A stretch of 64,000 bases of DNA from Variovorax paradoxus EPS (GTDB lineage Bacteria; Pseudomonadota; Gammaproteobacteria; Burkholderiales; Burkholderiaceae_C), in assembly GCF_000184745.1 (NCBI RefSeq), contig NC_014931.1, positions 5,828,001 to 5,892,000 of the forward strand, written 5' to 3'. Shown here one piece after another: positions 26,596 to 36,729 of this stretch. The notes beneath the pieces are model-generated. The model searched no databases and had not been told where the DNA came from. It saw only the letters and a program-made list of their open reading frames with translations. The position numbers and the translations under genes are program-made. Every line of letters starts with the position of its first letter. Position 1 is the first letter of the stretch.

Positions 26596-27330
26596 CTAGC
26601 GGTACGCCTCGGGGTCGAGCCGGTGCATTTCCGCTTCGATCCAGGCTTCGACTTCGCGCATCAGCTCGTCGGGCTTGCGGCCCACGCTCGAGATCGCCGG
26701 CCCGATCGACACATCGACCACGCCCGGCCGCTTGATGAATGCCTTGCGCGGCCAGACCTTGGCCGAGGTGACGGCAATCGGAATCACCGGCACGCCGGTC
26801 TCGCAGGCCAGGCGCGTGCCGCCGCTCTTGTAGGTGCCCTTCTGGCCGCGCGGAATGCGCGTGCCTTCGGGGAACATGATGATCCAGATGCCCTGCGCGA
26901 GGAGCTTGCGGCCCTGGTTCACCACCTTGTTGAAGGCCTGCGCGCGCTGGCTGCGGTCGATGTGAATCATGTCCAGCCGCGCCATCGCCCAGCCGAAGAA
27001 GGGCACGTAGATCAGTTCCTTCTTGAACACGTAGGCCAGCGGATGCGGCATCAGCGTGGGCATGAGGAAGGTCTCGAGCGTGGACTGGTGCTTGACCAGA
27101 AGGATCGCGCCGGCGAGCTGGTCGGTCGGCAGGTTCTCCATGCCGGTCACGCGCGTCTTGATGCCCAGCAGCACGCGCGCGCCGCCGATGGCCCAGCTGA
27201 GCCATTGCTCAGCCATCCAGTAGAGCGGAATGCCGCGCTTCCAGATCGAACTGACGCACATGATGATGCCCCACGGCACCACGGTGACAAGCATCCAGAG
27301 TGCGTGGAGAACGGAACGGATAAACGCCAT
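26596..27330 (-). CDS. plsC: 1-acyl-sn-glycerol-3-phosphate acyltransferase
   Basis: The 244-residue membrane protein has an N-terminal hydrophobic segment and the acyltransferase motifs: KHQSTLETF (block I), the FPEGTR block III, and PVIPIAV (block IV). It acylates lysophosphatidate to phosphatidate at the inner membrane. Block I ends in Glu rather than the textbook Asp of HX4D, a form I recall from betaproteobacterial PlsC homologues. The ATG overlaps the gmhB TGA (TGATG), so the two are translationally coupled. Confidence 0.93.
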   Translation of the reverse strand: MAFIRSVLHALWMLVTVVPWGIIMCVSSIWKRGIPLYWMAEQWLSWAIGGARVLLGIKTRVTGMENLPTDQLAGAILLVKHQSTLETFLMPTLMPHPLAYVFKKELIYVPFFGWAMARLDMIHIDRSQRAQAFNKVVNQGRKLLAQGIWIIMFPEGTRIPRGQKGTYKSGGTRLACETGVPVIPIAVTSAKVWPRKAFIKRPGVVDVSIGPAISSVGRKPDELMREVEAWIEAEMHRLDPEAYR

Positions 27331-27908
27331 CAGACAGCTACCTGGAGTGCAGCCCGCGCTTCGCGCGCAAGCAAAAAGTCGACAAAGGCGGCGAGGTTCT
27401 CGTGAACCATCGTGTTCGCCGGATATTCGGGAGGCAGCGGATCCACGCCGATGCAGGCCGCGCCCATGCCCGTGAGCAGCAGGTGCGGCTCGCAGCCGGC
27501 CGCCGCGCCAGCCTGCAGGTCGCGCAGGCTGTCGCCCGCGGTCGGCACGCCCTTGAGGTCGATGCCGTAGCGATCGCCGATCTGCAGGAACAGGCCCGAC
27601 TTCGGCTTGCGGCAATCGCAGTCCTCGTCGGGGCTGTGCGGGCAATAGAACACCGCATCGACCTTGCCGCCCACGGCCGCGAGCATCTTGTGCATCTTGG
27701 CGTGCATGGCGTTGAGCGAAGCCATGTCGAAGAGACCCCGGCCGAGGCCCGACTGGTTCGACGCGACCACCACATGCCACCCCGCGTGGTTCAGCCGCGC
27801 CACAGCTTCGAGCGCACCGGGCAGCGGCGTCCACTCGATGTCGCTCTTGACGAAGTCTTCGCGGTGCACGTTGATCGTGCCGTTGCGGTCGAGGATGACG
27901 AGTTTCAT
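27330..27908 (-). CDS. gmhB: Heptose-1,7-bisphosphate 7-phosphatase (HAD), motif I altered
   Basis: The 192-residue HAD protein matches GmhB of LPS heptose synthesis. It has motif I ILDRNGTIN, the SNQSGLGRG motif II region, the zinc-loop CPHSPDEDCDCRKP and GDSLRDLQAG. The HAD nucleophile Asp7 is present, but the residue two positions on, normally the acid/base Asp, is Asn9 (codon AAC). This may lower or abolish phosphatase activity. Its ATG overlaps the TGA of the preceding nucleotidyltransferase-like gene, and its end overlaps plsC. The order glyQ-glyS-gmhB-plsC is typical of betaproteobacteria and supports the name. Confidence 0.87.
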   Translation of the reverse strand: MKLVILDRNGTINVHREDFVKSDIEWTPLPGALEAVARLNHAGWHVVVASNQSGLGRGLFDMASLNAMHAKMHKMLAAVGGKVDAVFYCPHSPDEDCDCRKPKSGLFLQIGDRYGIDLKGVPTAGDSLRDLQAGAAAGCEPHLLLTGMGAACIGVDPLPPEYPANTMVHENLAAFVDFLLAREARAALQVAV

Positions 27909-28441
27909 GGGGCAGTCCTTTCAGACTCCAGCTTGCGCCGCGCGACCCAAACCGCCAGTTGCGGCAGCGGGTACTTGGCGGCATCCAGCAAGCCGATGCG
28001 TTCTGTCAATGTCTCGGCGGACACCAGTCCATGCTTCAGGAGCTCGCGAACAAAATCGGCATCCTTCTCGCGACCCGCCACGCACTTGGAGACGACGAGG
28101 TCATGCAGGTCCGGACAGATGGCCGTGATGTCGCCGATGTAGTGCAGGCTCGCCCGATTCATCCAGTCGGCTGGCATGACCGCGGTCTCGGGGCCGACGC
28201 CATCGGCGAAATAGCCGAAGGTTTCGTGGAAGCTCGAATGCATGCCGATGGCGCCGTCGATCAGGTCTGCGCGCTCGGGATGCAAGGCCGGATAGAGATC
28301 GATTTCGCGTGACACCAGCAGCGCTTCGGGCGGGTGTTCGAGAAGAAGCAGCACAGCCTGACTGCCCACGACGACAAAGGAGTTTTCTTTCGAGATCGCC
28401 GCGGAGGCTCGCAGCACGTGCTGCAGTTCGTCGAGATTCAT
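27905..28441 (-). CDS. Nucleotidyltransferase-like protein (DUF6036/AbiEii-like)
   Basis: The 178-residue protein has a fold signature of minimal nucleotidyltransferases: GSQAVLL (Gly-Ser at 26-27) and an acidic pair in SREIDLYP (Glu46, Asp48). The C-terminal helix (DLHDLVVSKCVAGREKDADFV) is characteristic of this group. Members of this family act as toxins or defence effectors in some systems, or are uncharacterised. Here it is coupled to the small gene upstream by an ATGA overlap and to gmhB downstream by another. It is not part of the usual betaproteobacterial glyS-gmhB-plsC order, so it was probably inserted. Confidence 0.78.
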   Translation of the reverse strand: MNLDELQHVLRASAAISKENSFVVVGSQAVLLLLEHPPEALLVSREIDLYPALHPERADLIDGAIGMHSSFHETFGYFADGVGPETAVMPADWMNRASLHYIGDITAICPDLHDLVVSKCVAGREKDADFVRELLKHGLVSAETLTERIGLLDAAKYPLPQLAVWVARRKLESERTAP

Positions 28442-28767
28442 TGCAGTGCGGCGTGTTCACGCGCCTGCTTGAGCAACGCCATTCTTTCGCTCTGCGAGAC
28501 AAGCCCACCGAGCGGAGACACGCTGCGCAAGAGTTGGCCATGATCGGACTCGACGAGCGCGGCGTTCTCGAGCGCACTGACTTCGCCTGCAAGGAGTTGA
28601 TCCCACTCATCCCACAGGACGTCTGAACGCGTCGCACCAGACTGCTGGCGCCAGCGCGCCAATGTCTGCCGCGCCTGTTCGCGCAGCGCAGGTTCACGGC
28701 GCACGGCAGCCAACGCTTGCCGATGCACGGCGAGCGAGAACTGATCCAGTTGCTGTTGCCGGTTCAT
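28438..28767 (-). CDS. Small helical protein, putative partner of the nucleotidyltransferase
   Basis: This 109-residue protein is hydrophilic and mostly helical (MNRQQQLDQFSLAVHR, then AVRREPALREQARQTLARW), with no recognisable domain. It starts at ATG 28767, since the two codons upstream contain only TTG. The Shine-Dalgarno is weak. Its stop overlaps the start of the nucleotidyltransferase-like gene. Gene order (small partner first, NTase second), tight coupling and absence of housekeeping homology fit a toxin-antitoxin or similar two-gene module. Function is not established. By eye the base composition is a little less GC-rich than the neighbours. Confidence 0.68.
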   Translation of the reverse strand: MNRQQQLDQFSLAVHRQALAAVRREPALREQARQTLARWRQQSGATRSDVLWDEWDQLLAGEVSALENAALVESDHGQLLRSVSPLGGLVSQSERMALLKQAREHAALQ

Positions 28768-28790
28768 GCGCAATTATCGAACGACGATCC

Positions 28791-30941
28791 TCAGACAGCC
28801 AGCCGCTCGAGCTGCGCGACGCGGTTCATCGCGGTGTGCAGCGACATCAGCAAGCCCAGCCGGTTCAGGCGCAGGTCGGCCTGCTCGGCATTGACCATCA
28901 CGCCGTCGAAGAAGGCATCGACCGGCTCGCGCAGCGCGGCCAGTGTCTGCAGCGAACCGGTGTAGTCGCCGGCTTCGAACTGCACGTTGGCGGCGGGCAC
29001 GACCTCGGCCATCGCGGCATGCAGCGCCTTCTCGGCGGGCTCCTGCAGCAGCAGTTCGCTGACGTGCGCGTCGGCTTCGGGCGCCTTCTTCAGGATGTTG
29101 CCGATGCGCTTGTTGGCAGCGGCCAATGCGGCAGCGGCGGGCAGTGCGGCGAAGGCGCGCACGGCAGCCAGCAGCTTGGGCACTTCGCCCAGGCGCTGCG
29201 GCAGCGGGGCCAGCACGGCGTCGACTTCCTGGGCGCTCGCGCCCTGCTCGCGCAGGCTGCCGGCGAGGCGGTCGAGAATGAAGTCGCGCAGCTCGACGGT
29301 GGCCTTGCTGCTGTCGAAACCGGCGATGTCCTTGAACTGTGCGGCAGCGTCCTGCAGCAGGGTGTCGAGCCCCAACGCAAGGTCTTTCTCGATCAGCATG
29401 CGGATCACGCCCAGCGCGTGGCGGCGCAGCGCGAACGGGTCGCGGTCGCCGGTGGGCAGGTTGCCGATGCCGAACATGCCGACCAGCGTTTCGAGCTTGT
29501 CGGCCAGCGCGACCACGAGGCCGACGCTGTTGCGCGGCAGTTCGTCGCCGGCGAAGCGCGGCTTGTAGTGGTCTTCGATCGCATCGGCCACCGCGGCGTC
29601 GAGGCCGTCGTGCAGCGCGTAGTAGCGGCCCATCGTGCCTTGCAGCTCGGGGAACTCGCCGACCATGTCGGTCACGAGATCGGCCTTGGCCAGTTGGGCG
29701 GCCTGCGTGGCCTGTGCGGCGACCTTCGCATCGCCCAGCTTCTCGGCGATGCCGCGTGCGATGTGCATTACGCGCTGCACGCGTTCGCCCTGCGTGCCGA
29801 GCTTGTTGTGATAGACCACCTTGCCCAGCGACTCGACGCGCGAGGCCAGCGATTTCTTGCGGTCCTGGTCGAAGAAGAACTTGGCGTCGGCCAGGCGCGG
29901 GCGCACGACGCGCTCATTGCCTTCGATGACCGCGCTCGCGTCGTCGGGGCTGATGTTGCTGACGACCAGGAACTTGTTGGTCAGCTTGCTCGACGCGTCG
30001 AGCAGCGGAAAGTACTTCTGGTTGGCCTTCATCGTGAGGATGAGGCATTCCTGCGGCACTTCGAGGAACTCGCGCTCGAAGCTGCAGACCAGCACGTTGG
30101 GGCGTTCGACCAGCGCGGTCACTTCGTCGAGCAGCGCGTCGTCGTGGATCGGCACCGAGCCGCCGCCGACCTTGACCGCGGCCGCCGCGAGCTGGCGCGC
30201 GATTTCGGCGCGGCGCGCCTCGAAGCTCGCGATGACCGCGCCATCGTCCTGCAGCTGCAGCGCGTAGCTGTTGGCATCGCGCAGCACGACCGGATCGACC
30301 GCCGCCTCGAAGCGGTGGCCATGCGTCTCGCGGCCGGCTTTGAGGCCCAACGCCTCGATGGGCACCACGGCATCGCCATGCAATGCCACGAGGCCGTGCG
30401 CGGGGCGCACAAAGCTCACACTGCTCCAGCCCGGCAGCTCGCAGCCGCTTTCAAGCTGGTAGCTCATCACCTTGGGAATCGGCAGCTTGGCAATCGCTTC
30501 GGCCAGCGCCTTCTGCAGGCCCTCGGCCAGCGTCGCGCCCTTGGCGGTGCTTTCGTAGAAGAGCGCTTCGGCCTTGCCGTCCATCGCGCGCTTCAAGCCG
30601 GGCACGGCCGAGGCGTCGGCGCCGAGCGCGCCCAGGCGCTTGAGCAGCGCGGGCGTCGGCTGACCCGAGGCATCGAGCCCCACGGCCACGGGCATTAGCT
30701 TTTGCGAGACGGCCTTGTCGGCGGCGCGCTCGGCCACGTGCGTGAGGTGCGCGGCCAGGCGGCGCGGCGAGGCATACGCGATCAGCACCGAGCCGGCTTC
30801 GGCCAGGCCCTGAGCCACGAGCTGGTCGCGCAGCACACCCGCGAAGGCGTCGCCGAGCTTCTTGAGGGCCTTGGGCGGCAGCTCTTCGACAAACAGTTCG
30901 ACCAGCAGGGAGTTCTTGTTGTTCATGGGAGTCGTCGTCAT
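28791..30941 (-). CDS. glyS: Glycyl-tRNA synthetase beta subunit
   Basis: The 716-residue protein has the GlyS N-terminus (LLVELFVEELPPKAL) and a body matching the family along its full length, including MDGKAEALFYES, FLVVSNI and a C-terminal anticodon-binding region (around RDPFALRRHALG). The beta subunit binds tRNA-Gly and pairs with GlyQ in an alpha2-beta2 enzyme. It follows glyQ after three bases. An alternative ATG lies five codons in (30926). Confidence 0.97.
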   Translation of the reverse strand: MTTTPMNNKNSLLVELFVEELPPKALKKLGDAFAGVLRDQLVAQGLAEAGSVLIAYASPRRLAAHLTHVAERAADKAVSQKLMPVAVGLDASGQPTPALLKRLGALGADASAVPGLKRAMDGKAEALFYESTAKGATLAEGLQKALAEAIAKLPIPKVMSYQLESGCELPGWSSVSFVRPAHGLVALHGDAVVPIEALGLKAGRETHGHRFEAAVDPVVLRDANSYALQLQDDGAVIASFEARRAEIARQLAAAAVKVGGGSVPIHDDALLDEVTALVERPNVLVCSFEREFLEVPQECLILTMKANQKYFPLLDASSKLTNKFLVVSNISPDDASAVIEGNERVVRPRLADAKFFFDQDRKKSLASRVESLGKVVYHNKLGTQGERVQRVMHIARGIAEKLGDAKVAAQATQAAQLAKADLVTDMVGEFPELQGTMGRYYALHDGLDAAVADAIEDHYKPRFAGDELPRNSVGLVVALADKLETLVGMFGIGNLPTGDRDPFALRRHALGVIRMLIEKDLALGLDTLLQDAAAQFKDIAGFDSSKATVELRDFILDRLAGSLREQGASAQEVDAVLAPLPQRLGEVPKLLAAVRAFAALPAAAALAAANKRIGNILKKAPEADAHVSELLLQEPAEKALHAAMAEVVPAANVQFEAGDYTGSLQTLAALREPVDAFFDGVMVNAEQADLRLNRLGLLMSLHTAMNRVAQLERLAV

Positions 30942-30944
30942 CGC

Positions 30945-31853
<909 letters not shown>

Positions 31854-32067
31854 GAAGCTGGCCGGCACGAGCCGGACATTTGGACGGTAGCGCGGCGATG
31901 CGCCGCGAAAGCGGACGATTTTACGGGCGGAGGGCAACTCTCCCACAGCCGGGCGGGATGCCGGCCGCTCGCACGACCCGGCACGTCATGCGACAACCAC
32001 CGGCCGGCCGCACGCGGCAGCCCTTCACACGGCCCTTCGGGGCCCGCCTTTCCCCATTCCCACAGAC

Positions 32068-33036
32068 ATGCAACCGCCCCACATCGGCCCGAATGCCCCG
32101 TTCTTCATCGTGCTCAACGCCAGCTCCGGCAGCGAGAGCACCGCCGAGGCCCGCCAGGTCATCGAGGAAGGCCTTGCCGCGGCCGACCGCAAGCACCGCA
32201 TCTTCCTGGTCGACGGCCCCGGCCGGTTGCAGGCACTGGCGCGCGAAGCCGTGGAACGCGCCCGCGCCGTGGGCGGCGTGGTGGTGGCCGCGGGCGGCGA
32301 CGGCACCATCAACGCGGTGGCGCAGGCCACGCTCGGCAGCGGCTGCGCCTTCGGCGTGCTGCCGCAGGGCACCTTCAACTACTTCAGCCGCACCCACGGC
32401 ATTCCGCGCGACACGGCAGAGGCGCTGAAGATCCTGCTGGCCGAGCAGCCGCGCGCCGTGCAGGTCGGGCTGGTCAACGACCGGGTCTTCCTGGTGAACG
32501 CCAGCATGGGCCTGTACGCCGAGCTGCTGGAAGAGCGCGAGACCTACAAGGCGCGCTACGGCCGCAGCCGCTGGATCGCCTTCTTCGCGGGCCTCTTGAC
32601 GGTGATGCGCGGCCGCCACCGGCACTGGAACCTGCGCATGGCCTGGCGCGGGCAGGAAAAGGACATCCGCACGCCGACGCTTTTCGTGGGCAACAACCCG
32701 TTGCAACTGCTGCAGGTGGGCATCGAGCATGCCGATGCGCCCGAGCAGGGGCAGTTGGCCGCCATCGCGCTCAAGCCGGTCGGGGTGCTCGCGATGCCCG
32801 GGCTGCTGGTGCGCGGCGCAATGGGACGGCTCGGCCGCGCCGACCAGGTGCTGAGCTTTCCCTTCGAATCGATGACGGTGAAGGCCGGCCCCCTGCGCGC
32901 GCCGCGCCGCGTGAAGGTGGCGACGGACGGCGAAATCGCCTGGACCGACATGCCCTTGCTGTTCCGCGTGTCGCCCGAGCCGCTCTGGCTGGTGCGGCCC
33001 GACGTCGCGCCCGAGCTGGAAGCGGCCAAGCAATGA
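32068..33036 (+). CDS. Diacylglycerol kinase family lipid kinase-like protein
   Basis: The 322-residue protein has the DAGK/lipid-kinase catalytic hallmark GGDGTINAV (about residue 75) and a following GTFNYFSR segment, with the conserved PLQLLQ-like C-terminal sheet domain. It is soluble or peripheral, without transmembrane segments. It would phosphorylate diacylglycerol or a related lipid with ATP. The exact lipid is unknown. The stop overlaps the ATG of the metallophosphoesterase gene (ATGA), implying coupled synthesis. Confidence 0.9.
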   Translation: MQPPHIGPNAPFFIVLNASSGSESTAEARQVIEEGLAAADRKHRIFLVDGPGRLQALAREAVERARAVGGVVVAAGGDGTINAVAQATLGSGCAFGVLPQGTFNYFSRTHGIPRDTAEALKILLAEQPRAVQVGLVNDRVFLVNASMGLYAELLEERETYKARYGRSRWIAFFAGLLTVMRGRHRHWNLRMAWRGQEKDIRTPTLFVGNNPLQLLQVGIEHADAPEQGQLAAIALKPVGVLAMPGLLVRGAMGRLGRADQVLSFPFESMTVKAGPLRAPRRVKVATDGEIAWTDMPLLFRVSPEPLWLVRPDVAPELEAAKQ

Positions 33037-33860
33037 GCGCTTGCCTGCTGCAGATTTCCGATCCGCATTTCGGCACCGAGCAGCCGGAGGTGCTGCGCGC
33101 GCTCGAGCGGTTCGCCGAGGCGCTGGCGCCGCAGGTGGTGGTGATGTCGGGCGACATCACGCAGCGCGCCACGCGCGTGCAGTTCGCGGCGGCGCGCGCC
33201 TTCGTCGACCGGCTCGCGGCGCCCGCGAAGCTCGTCGTTCCGGGCAATCACGACATCCCGCTGTTCCAGCTCGCCGCGCGCTGCTTCTCGCCCTACGGCC
33301 GGTACAGGGAAGCCTTCGGCGACGACCTGGAGCCGGCATTCGAATCGGAAGACTGGCTCGTCGTCACCGTGAACACCACGCGCTGGTACAGGCATTCGGA
33401 CGGCGTGGTGTCGCCCGCGCAGGTCGAGCGGGTGGCCCAGCGCCTTGCGGCCGCATCGCCTTCCCAATTGCGCGTGGTGGTGACGCACCAGCCGGTGATG
33501 GTCACGCGCGAGGAAGACCTGTCGAACCGGCTGCACGGCCGCGAGCGGGCGGTCGCGCGCTGGTCCGAGGCGGGCGTCGACCTGATCCTGGGCGGCCACA
33601 TCCACCTGCCCTACGTGCGCTCGCTGCACGACGCGTTCTCGGGCTGCAAGCGCACCGCGTTCGCCGTGCAGGCGGGCACCGCGGTGTCGCATCGCGTGCG
33701 CGCCGGCTTTGCGAATTCGGTGAACGTGGTGCGCCTCGCCATGTCGGGCGACACGCGCGCCTGCCGCGTCGAACGCTGGGACTACGCGGCCGCCGGCAAA
33801 GCCTTCGAGTGCGCCAAAGTATTCCCGCTTTCTCTTGCCAGCGGCACGGCGCCCCCTTAG
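33033..33860 (+). CDS. Cytoplasmic metallophosphoesterase
   Basis: The 275-residue calcineurin-like enzyme carries ISDPHFG, VMSGDIT, VPGNHDIP, VTHQP and LGGHIHLPY, so every metal-binding motif is present. No signal peptide is seen. It starts inside the stop of the lipid kinase-like gene. Related proteins cleave phosphodiesters, including cyclic nucleotides or CDP-lipids. Pairing with a DAGK-like protein suggests a lipid or nucleotide-lipid substrate but does not prove it. Confidence 0.88.
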   Translation: MSACLLQISDPHFGTEQPEVLRALERFAEALAPQVVVMSGDITQRATRVQFAAARAFVDRLAAPAKLVVPGNHDIPLFQLAARCFSPYGRYREAFGDDLEPAFESEDWLVVTVNTTRWYRHSDGVVSPAQVERVAQRLAAASPSQLRVVVTHQPVMVTREEDLSNRLHGRERAVARWSEAGVDLILGGHIHLPYVRSLHDAFSGCKRTAFAVQAGTAVSHRVRAGFANSVNVVRLAMSGDTRACRVERWDYAAAGKAFECAKVFPLSLASGTAPP

Positions 33861-33871
33861 GGTCCTGCCGC

Positions 33872-34705
33872 ATGCCACTGGAAGCCTCCTCACTGACCCC
33901 GCCTCTCGTTCTCCTCGCCCAGCAACTCGGCGCCCATGCGCTTGGCTGGTTTCTCTCGATCTGGATTGCGTCCGTGCTCGGCGCCGGTGCCGTCTGCTGG
34001 ACGCTTCAGCGCCGCCATTTCAGGGCCCGCGATGCCGAGGAGCCGAGCGAACCGCGCATCGCGATCGGGCTCGCGGCGGGTTTCCTGCTGATCCTCGCGG
34101 CCGCGAGCGTGTTCGCCTGGATCGCCTCGAACCTCTCGGACGGCCATTCGATGGGCCGGGCCGACCAGGCGCTGGCCGACGCCATCGGCACCCACGTGCC
34201 GTGGACGGCCCTGGTCGCATTCAGCTGGCTTACGCATCTGGGCGACTTCGCGTTTCTCGCGCCGGTGTGCCTCGTGGTCGCCGCCGTGCTGTGGCGCCAT
34301 GCGCACCGCGGCCTTGCACTCGGCTGGGTGCTGGCGCTCGGCGGCATCGTGGTGCTGAACCCTGCGCTCAAGCACATCTTCGAGCGGGCCCGGCCGGTGC
34401 ATGACCACGGGCTGGCGTTCGAGACGAGCTACAGCTTCCCGAGCGGACACAGCGCGGGCGCGATCGTGAGTTACGGAATGCTGCTGTACCTGGCGCTGCG
34501 CACGCTGCCGGCGCGCTGGCATGTGCCGGCGGCCATGGCAGCCGTGGGCGCCATCCTGACCATCGCGTGCAGCCGCATCTTCCTGCAGGTGCACTTTGCG
34601 AGCGATGTGGCGGCCGGCCTTTTGACCGGCTTCGCCTGGCTGCTCGTGTGCGTGAGCAGCCTCGAATACGCGCGGCACCGCAAAGGGCGACGCGCGCAGG
34701 CCTGA
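33872..34705 (+). CDS. PAP2-family phosphatase
   Basis: The 277-residue integral membrane protein has about six membrane segments. The three phosphatase motifs are KHIFERARP, SYSFPSGHSAG (nucleophile His in PSGHS, preceding the catalytic segment) and SRIFLQVHFASD. It dephosphorylates lipid phosphates such as undecaprenyl pyrophosphate or phosphatidate at the outer face of the membrane. It follows the phosphoesterase with a 12-base gap, so kinase-like, phosphoesterase and phosphatase may be one operon. Confidence 0.9.
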   Translation: MPLEASSLTPPLVLLAQQLGAHALGWFLSIWIASVLGAGAVCWTLQRRHFRARDAEEPSEPRIAIGLAAGFLLILAAASVFAWIASNLSDGHSMGRADQALADAIGTHVPWTALVAFSWLTHLGDFAFLAPVCLVVAAVLWRHAHRGLALGWVLALGGIVVLNPALKHIFERARPVHDHGLAFETSYSFPSGHSAGAIVSYGMLLYLALRTLPARWHVPAAMAAVGAILTIACSRIFLQVHFASDVAAGLLTGFAWLLVCVSSLEYARHRKGRRAQA

Positions 34706-34736
34706 GCATCGCTTCGGCGTCTTCGCCAGAAACACC

Positions 34737-34810
34737 GCGGAACCGGCTTTGCCGGGCCGCAGGTGTTGCCCCCGGAAGGGGGTGGGAGGCTACGCGAAGC
34801 GAGCAAGCCT
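34737..34810. repeat. Compound repeat of three hairpins between convergent genes
   Basis: Three hairpins follow one another: GCGGAACCGGC with GCCGGGCCGC (34737-34760), CCCCC-GGAA-GGGGG (34769-34782) and AGGCT with AGCCT (34787-34810). The region separates the PAP2 and asparaginase stop codons and likely ends both transcripts. I recall similar elements scattered in Comamonadaceae genomes. Confidence 0.65.
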
Positions 34811-34818
34811 GGGGGAGA

Positions 34819-36003
<1,185 letters not shown>

Positions 36004-36042
36004 TTACCATCGCCCGGGCGCCCCGCCGCCATCATCTCCAGC

Positions 36043-36729
36043 ATGACCTCCGACACCGCCGCCCTGCCCTCCTCCACCGCCCAGGAAATGCCCGCCCCCG
36101 AGGGCCCGCTGTCGCGCGCACGCCCGGGGCGCGAGCGCATCATGGCCGCCATCCGCACCGCGGCGGTCGCCGAGTTCAGCCTGCATGGCCTCAAGGGCAC
36201 CTCGACGCAGGCGATTGCCGCGCGGGCCGGCCTCACCAAGCCCCAACTGCACTACTACATCGCCGGCAAGGAAGAGCTCTACGAAGAGCTGCTGATGCAG
36301 GTGCTGCACGCCTGGAAGGTGGTGTTCTCGTTCGAGGATGCGAGCGACCCGGCCACCGTGCTGGGCGACTACATCCGCAAGAAACTCGACCACGCCATCG
36401 ACAGCCCCGAGATGTCGCGCATCTTCACCCGCGAGATCCTCGACGGCGGCCGCAACCTCGACCGCTACTGGCCCAACGCCCGGGCTTGGACGCAGAAGAA
36501 GGTGGACATCATCAACGGCTGGATCGCGCGCGGGCAGATGCGCCCGCTCGATGCGCGCATCCTCCTCATGCACATCTGGGCCATGACCCAGAGCTATGCC
36601 GATTACGCGATCCAGACGCGCGTGATGCTCGGCCTGCCGCCCGACGCGCCCATCGACCGCGAACCGATCGCGCGCGAGCTGGTGGCCTTCGTGCTGGGCG
36701 GCTGCGGCATCAAGACGACGACGCCTTGA
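36043..36729 (+). CDS. TetR family regulator, RutR-like
   Basis: The 228-residue protein has an N-terminal HTH (STQAIAARAGLTKPQLHYYIAGKEELY) and a RutR/YcdC-type ligand domain (WTQKKVDIINGW, LLMHIWAMTQSYADY). RutR regulates pyrimidine and nitrogen metabolism in other bacteria, and that relation is inferred from domain form only. I used ATG 36043, because an upstream start would add a low-complexity tail of 32 residues. The gene is divergent from asparaginase and its 3' end overlaps the LysR gene by 20 bases tail to tail. Confidence 0.88.
   Translation: MTSDTAALPSSTAQEMPAPEGPLSRARPGRERIMAAIRTAAVAEFSLHGLKGTSTQAIAARAGLTKPQLHYYIAGKEELYEELLMQVLHAWKVVFSFEDASDPATVLGDYIRKKLDHAIDSPEMSRIFTREILDGGRNLDRYWPNARAWTQKKVDIINGWIARGQMRPLDARILLMHIWAMTQSYADYAIQTRVMLGLPPDAPIDREPIARELVAFVLGGCGIKTTTP

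Noticed and set aside
26596..27330. Glu in place of Asp in block I of PlsC as a defect
   Set aside because: I recall HX4E forms among betaproteobacterial PlsC homologues and the other blocks are intact, so it is probably normal.
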